Shown here: positions 60,931 through 64,000 of the stretch, piece after piece | Position numbering within the stretch: the first letter of the stretch is position 1 | How the letters are laid out: the number at the start of each line of letters is the position of its first letter | Assembly (NCBI RefSeq): GCF_000427295.1 | Contig: NZ_ATNM01000136.1 | Location: forward strand, 1-64,000 | Source: Cyclobacterium qasimii M12-11B | GTDB taxonomy: Bacteria; Bacteroidota; Bacteroidia; Cytophagales; Cyclobacteriaceae | Direction: 5' to 3' | DNA: 64,000 nt | Notes under the pieces: generated by a model | Told to the model about the DNA's origin: nothing | The model's input: the letters and a program-made list of their open reading frames with translations, nothing else | Databases searched by the model: none | Made by a program: the position numbers and the translations under genes

Positions 60931-61391
60931 TGCTCCTTAAGAAAGTATTATCCCCTAATTTGCTCTATCAATCTGCATTGAACTTTAAAACGCAGTATCT
61001 TTTGAGCCATTTGTAATGGCTTTACCAACATCTTAATTTGGCAAAATCCACATGAACTGTTCTCCTGCTTATCCTGCATTTTCAAAATGGAAAATGGATA
61101 TAAATAGCAGTAGGAAAAGTGCAAATACATGGCCTACAGATGCGAAAACCCATTCCCTGCCCAAGAAGAGTTAACATTTTTAGTTTAAAATATAAAATTT
61201 AACAAACTGAATGTCAATAACATATAAAAATAAGTGAAAAAATTTAAATTAAAAGGTTACGTTTACGAATTATTCTGCTTTATACTACAAAATCAATATA
61301 GTATATTGTTATTAAGTACATCTATATAGTTTTTCATAAGAATTAGGTTTTCATACCTTATAATGAAGATTTAATAAAAGTAAAACCCAAA
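60931..61391. other. intergenic region upstream of sigma gene B
   Basis: No intact gene. A 60-codon minus-strand frame (60948-61130) is not convincing. The last about 200 bases are very AT-rich and should hold the promoter of the sigma gene. Confidence 0.35.
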
Positions 61392-62003
61392 ATGCCAGCA
61401 AAGAGAATTTCTCCGGTCTATTTGACCAAGGAAGAGCCAAATTCTTCCCTCACCTATTCATCTTTTTCTTCGGACACTGCTGCCTGGCAGGCGTTCAGGC
61501 AGGGAAATGAATCCGCTTTCATCTTTATCTACGAAAAGTATTTTGAGTTACTATATGCCTATGGGTTCAGCATTGTTGCAGATCCAAATTTGGTAAAAGA
61601 TGTCTTACAGGACTTATTTATCGAGCTTAGGGAAAGAAGAAGACACCTTGGCCAAACGGATGCAGTAAAGTTTTACCTCTTTAAATGTATAAAAAATAGA
61701 CTTCTTAGAGAATTGGCCAAATGGCCAGGTAAAAGGGAATCGCTCGAAACCTTGCCTTTGGGTTTCCATTTTACCCTTTCTTATGAAGCTCAATTGATAG
61801 ACCGTCAATTGAGTGAGGAAAAAATTACGAAGTTGAACGTTGCAGTTGCCGGACTGAGTCCCAGGCAAAGGGAAATTATCTACTACAGTTTCTATGAGGG
61901 ATTCACTTATAGACAGATTCAGGAAATGATGGGGCTCGAAAGTCAGCAGACCACCAGAAACCTGATGTATAAGGCCATTCAATGCCTTAGGAAATGTATT
62001 TAG
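61392..62003 (+). CDS. ECF RNA polymerase sigma factor, module B
   Basis: A 203-residue ECF sigma. Region 2: FIFIYEKYFELLYAYGFSIVADPNLVKDVLQDLFIELRER; region 4: LSPRQREIIYYSFYEGFTYRQIQEMMGLESQQTTRNLMYKAI. It precedes FecR and SusC genes and should control them. Clearly related to, but different from, the factor at 52178, so the two modules probably do not cross-talk through promoter choice; untested. Confidence 0.93.
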   Translation: MPAKRISPVYLTKEEPNSSLTYSSFSSDTAAWQAFRQGNESAFIFIYEKYFELLYAYGFSIVADPNLVKDVLQDLFIELRERRRHLGQTDAVKFYLFKCIKNRLLRELAKWPGKRESLETLPLGFHFTLSYEAQLIDRQLSEEKITKLNVAVAGLSPRQREIIYYSFYEGFTYRQIQEMMGLESQQTTRNLMYKAIQCLRKCI

Positions 62004-62064
62004 TCAACTTCTGTTCAACCATAATTATCTACAAAAAATACAAAGCACCTATATTCATTTATCT

Positions 62065-63126
62065 GTGAAAACACTGAACAATATTGAAGACTTTTTAACC
62101 CACCCAGAGTTTGTGCGATGGGTAAAGCAGCCTGACAAGGAGCTGGATTCCTATTGGGATCAATGGCGCAAGGCGAACCCGGAACAATTGCCCAACATGA
62201 GGTTGGCAAGGGAAATGCTGCTGAGAACCTCATTTAAACCTCCCCTTTCACCGACGGGACTGAAGCAGGAAGTACTTCAGGAAGTGCTTAGGCAACGGAA
62301 AAAAAAGGGTAACCGACCAATCGCTGATGAAAAAGAGGAAAAAAAACCCGGGTTCCGGTATTTTTGGAATGGCTTGGGACAAATGAACAGAGTGGCTGCA
62401 ATACTTCTATTGACTTTGGTTATGGCAGGGTTATTTGAACCCATTATCAACCTCAAAGTAAATTCTTTAGCTAAAGAGGAGCTGGAAGAGGCTTCCACTG
62501 TGCTGAAATGCACAGGTCCTGGTGAGAAATTGCAATTGACCTTAGGGGATGGGACTAAGATATGGCTAAACTCTTCCAGCCAGGTGGAATTTCCGCGAAA
62601 ATTCTCAAATGTTGAACGGTCGATTCATCTGATTGGAGAGGCTTATTTTGAAGTGAAAAGGGATAGTTTACGGCCTTTTAAAGTGAATACAGATGGACTG
62701 ACAACAACCGTTTTAGGCACAAGTTTTAACATCAACACCAAAGCCCCTGGAAAAATCAAGGTGTCACTTGTGAGTGGAAAAGTTGAAGTATCCTCCTCTA
62801 AAACCCAAACTCCCTTATTGCCGGGTGAAATGCTGGATTATGATGGTTCCAATGGAACCCATACTATTCAGGTATTCGACCCTGCTAAAGTGCTGGCTTG
62901 GAAAGAGGGAATTTTGCAATTCCATAAAGCCACTTTGCCTCAAGTAAAGGCAAGCCTGGAAGAATGGTATGGGGCTAACATCAAGTTACAAAACGCAAAT
63001 GGGGTTGCCTGGGAGTTTTCAGGAACATACCCACAACAAACGCTTGAGGAGGTACTGGAAAGTATGTCCTATATAAAGGGCTTTGATTACCGGATTAAGG
63101 GCAAGGAAGCAATCATTAAATTCTAA
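62065..63126 (+). CDS. FecR-like anti-sigma factor, module B
   Basis: A 353-residue FecR starting at GTG 62065. Cytoplasmic N part IEDFLTHPEFVRWVKQPDKELDSYWDQW, one membrane segment (MNRVAAILLLTLVMAGLF, about 110-128), FecR domain (LQLTLGDGTKIWLNSSSQVEFPRKF, GEAYFEVKRDSLRPFKVNTDG, VLGTSFNINTK) and C-terminal short domain (VKASLEEWYGANIKL...YPQQTLEEVLESMS). It keeps the sigma at 61392 inactive until the SusC STN domain signals. Confidence 0.93.
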   Translation: MKTLNNIEDFLTHPEFVRWVKQPDKELDSYWDQWRKANPEQLPNMRLAREMLLRTSFKPPLSPTGLKQEVLQEVLRQRKKKGNRPIADEKEEKKPGFRYFWNGLGQMNRVAAILLLTLVMAGLFEPIINLKVNSLAKEELEEASTVLKCTGPGEKLQLTLGDGTKIWLNSSSQVEFPRKFSNVERSIHLIGEAYFEVKRDSLRPFKVNTDGLTTTVLGTSFNINTKAPGKIKVSLVSGKVEVSSSKTQTPLLPGEMLDYDGSNGTHTIQVFDPAKVLAWKEGILQFHKATLPQVKASLEEWYGANIKLQNANGVAWEFSGTYPQQTLEEVLESMSYIKGFDYRIKGKEAIIKF

Positions 63127-63158
63127 TCATATGAAACACCACGACACTTCATAAAAAA

Positions 63159-63186
63159 GCAGTAGAGGAGCGAGCTCCTCTACTGC
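63159..63186 (+). promoter_or_regulatory. hairpin between FecR and SusC, module B
   Basis: Perfect 13-bp stem (63159-63171 with 63174-63186) with a GA tip, after an A6 run and without T tract downstream. On the minus strand it would look like a terminator. Same place as the hairpin of module A, with different sequence. Confidence 0.65.
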
Positions 63187-63280
63187 AAGAAAAGCAACCT
63201 GTCCACGGCAATCATTGGGGAATGCACCGTGGCAGGCTGGGCTTATCAAAATCGATTATTCAATAAACCAAGGTAAAATT

Positions 63281-64000
63281 ATGAAAAATAAATTACTAAA
63301 GACAATCATTATGTTGTCCAAATGCTTTCTTTATGGTTTCGTATTGCAGACCCTAATGCTAAATCTGGTCCTTGCCCTGAATGCCAACGGGCAATATAAA
63401 ACCATAGAAGAAGTTAGGGTCACTTTAACGGCAGATCAATTGACTCTTGACCGTTTTTTCAAAGAGGTGCAGCGGCAGACCCCTTTCAAGTTTTCCTTTG
63501 AAAACAGGGATATGGAAAGGAGTTTAGATATTAGCTTTTCACAAAAGGAGGGGAAAGTGATTGACTTTTTAAGGGAAGTATCCTTTCAGACGGAGCTTTC
63601 TTTCCGGCAAGTAAACCATGGAATAGATGTATTGAAGAGAGAAGGCAAAGGGGGAGCAGTAATTTCCGCCCCCGATCCCATTACCATCAACGGTACAGTG
63701 ACTGATAAAAATGGTGAACCTATACCAGGAGTTACCGTGTCTGTGCCAGGAACTTCAATAGGAACTGCTACAGACCTTGAGGGGGAGTATTCATTACCCG
63801 TTCCAGAAGGGTCAAAATTAGTATTTTCTTTTATAGGTTTTGAGAACCAAAGCGTTGTGGTCGGGACCCAGAGTGTCATCGATATTATCTTAAAAGAAGA
63901 TATGGCTTCTTTGGACGAAGTAGTAGTTGTAGGGTATGGTTCAGTCAGAAAAAGTGATTTGACAGGATCGATTGCTTCAATTAGATCTGAAGAAATCAAA
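63281..64000 (+). CDS. SusC/RagA TonB-dependent transporter with STN domain, module B (3' end outside window)
   Basis: The frame is open from ATG 63281 to the last base (240 codons). Signal peptide (LSKCFLYGFVLQTLMLNLVLALNANGQ), STN domain (about 45-120: LTADQLTLDRFFKEVQRQTPFKFSFENRDMERSLDISF...SFRQVNHGIDVLKRE), carboxypeptidase-D-like domain (INGTVTDKNGEPIPGVTVSVPGTSIG) and TonB-box/plug start (DEVVVVGYGSVRKSDLTGSIAS). Transporter of module B, signalling through FecR at 62065. A SusD should follow outside the window. Confidence 0.93.
   Translation, partial: MKNKLLKTIIMLSKCFLYGFVLQTLMLNLVLALNANGQYKTIEEVRVTLTADQLTLDRFFKEVQRQTPFKFSFENRDMERSLDISFSQKEGKVIDFLREVSFQTELSFRQVNHGIDVLKREGKGGAVISAPDPITINGTVTDKNGEPIPGVTVSVPGTSIGTATDLEGEYSLPVPEGSKLVFSFIGFENQSVVVGTQSVIDIILKEDMASLDEVVVVGYGSVRKSDLTGSIASIRSEEIK

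Noticed and set aside
60948-61130. 60-codon minus-strand frame
   Set aside because: Short, no known motif, in an intergenic region with a degenerate gene next to it.
63586-63999. 137-codon minus-strand frame at the right end
   Set aside because: Shadow of the SusC gene on the plus strand, whose frame is open from 63281 to the window end.
1-64000. Insertion sequences, prophage, restriction or defence systems
   Set aside because: I looked for transposases, integrases, terminal repeats with target duplications, phage structural genes and defence nucleases and found none that could be supported.

Overview
The window is a stretch of chromosome from a member of the Bacteroidota, most likely a Cytophagales/Cyclobacteriaceae-type heterotroph. 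The reasons are several SusC/SusD outer-membrane pairs, ECF sigma/FecR pairs, secreted lipoproteins with a Cys lipobox, AT-rich DNA, and promoter-like sites of the Bacteroidota kind (TTTG about 19 bases upstream of TAnnTTTG). No genus can be named from sequence alone. Genes are numbered here from the starts I consider most likely.

Left part (1-27 kb) is mostly housekeeping: a truncated TPR histidine kinase, an arginine decarboxylase (speA-like), a compact tRNA-like RNA with its own promoter and terminator, a cytochrome c/sorbosone-dehydrogenase-like lipoprotein, an outer-membrane barrel, a tight argB-argD-argC-argJ operon (ornithine synthesis by the cyclic acetyl route), a PhzF-family protein, the trkA-trkH potassium uptake pair, glycogen branching enzyme, a PLC-rhodanese fusion lipoprotein, an EEP nuclease/phosphatase, a DUF445 membrane protein, a second histidine kinase, a NYN/LOTUS protein and a BCCT osmolyte transporter.

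Right part (26-64 kb) is a polysaccharide/glycoconjugate-utilisation region: sulfatase, a beta-propeller lipoprotein, an exported SelA-like PLP protein, SusC/SusD pair 1, an ASPIC/VCBS lipoprotein, a heparinase II/III-type lyase, an FMN-motif protein next to an FAD oxidoreductase, SusC/SusD pair 2 on the minus strand, then a regulated module (sigma, FecR, SusC, SusD, phosphoesterase) and the start of a second one (sigma, FecR, SusC running off the end). Remnants of an older SusD and of a secreted hydrolase show gene turnover here.

An important property of the sequence is that at least eight genes are broken by an apparent single-base loss, always inside an A/T homopolymer of 5-7 bases, and each becomes a family-length gene if one base is restored. 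This looks like systematic homopolymer undercalling rather than pseudogenisation; these genes are given below as single full-span entries. The most unusual element is the 63-nt tRNA-like RNA at 3616-3678 (minus), which has a perfect acceptor stem and T arm but no D arm and no normal anticodon arm.
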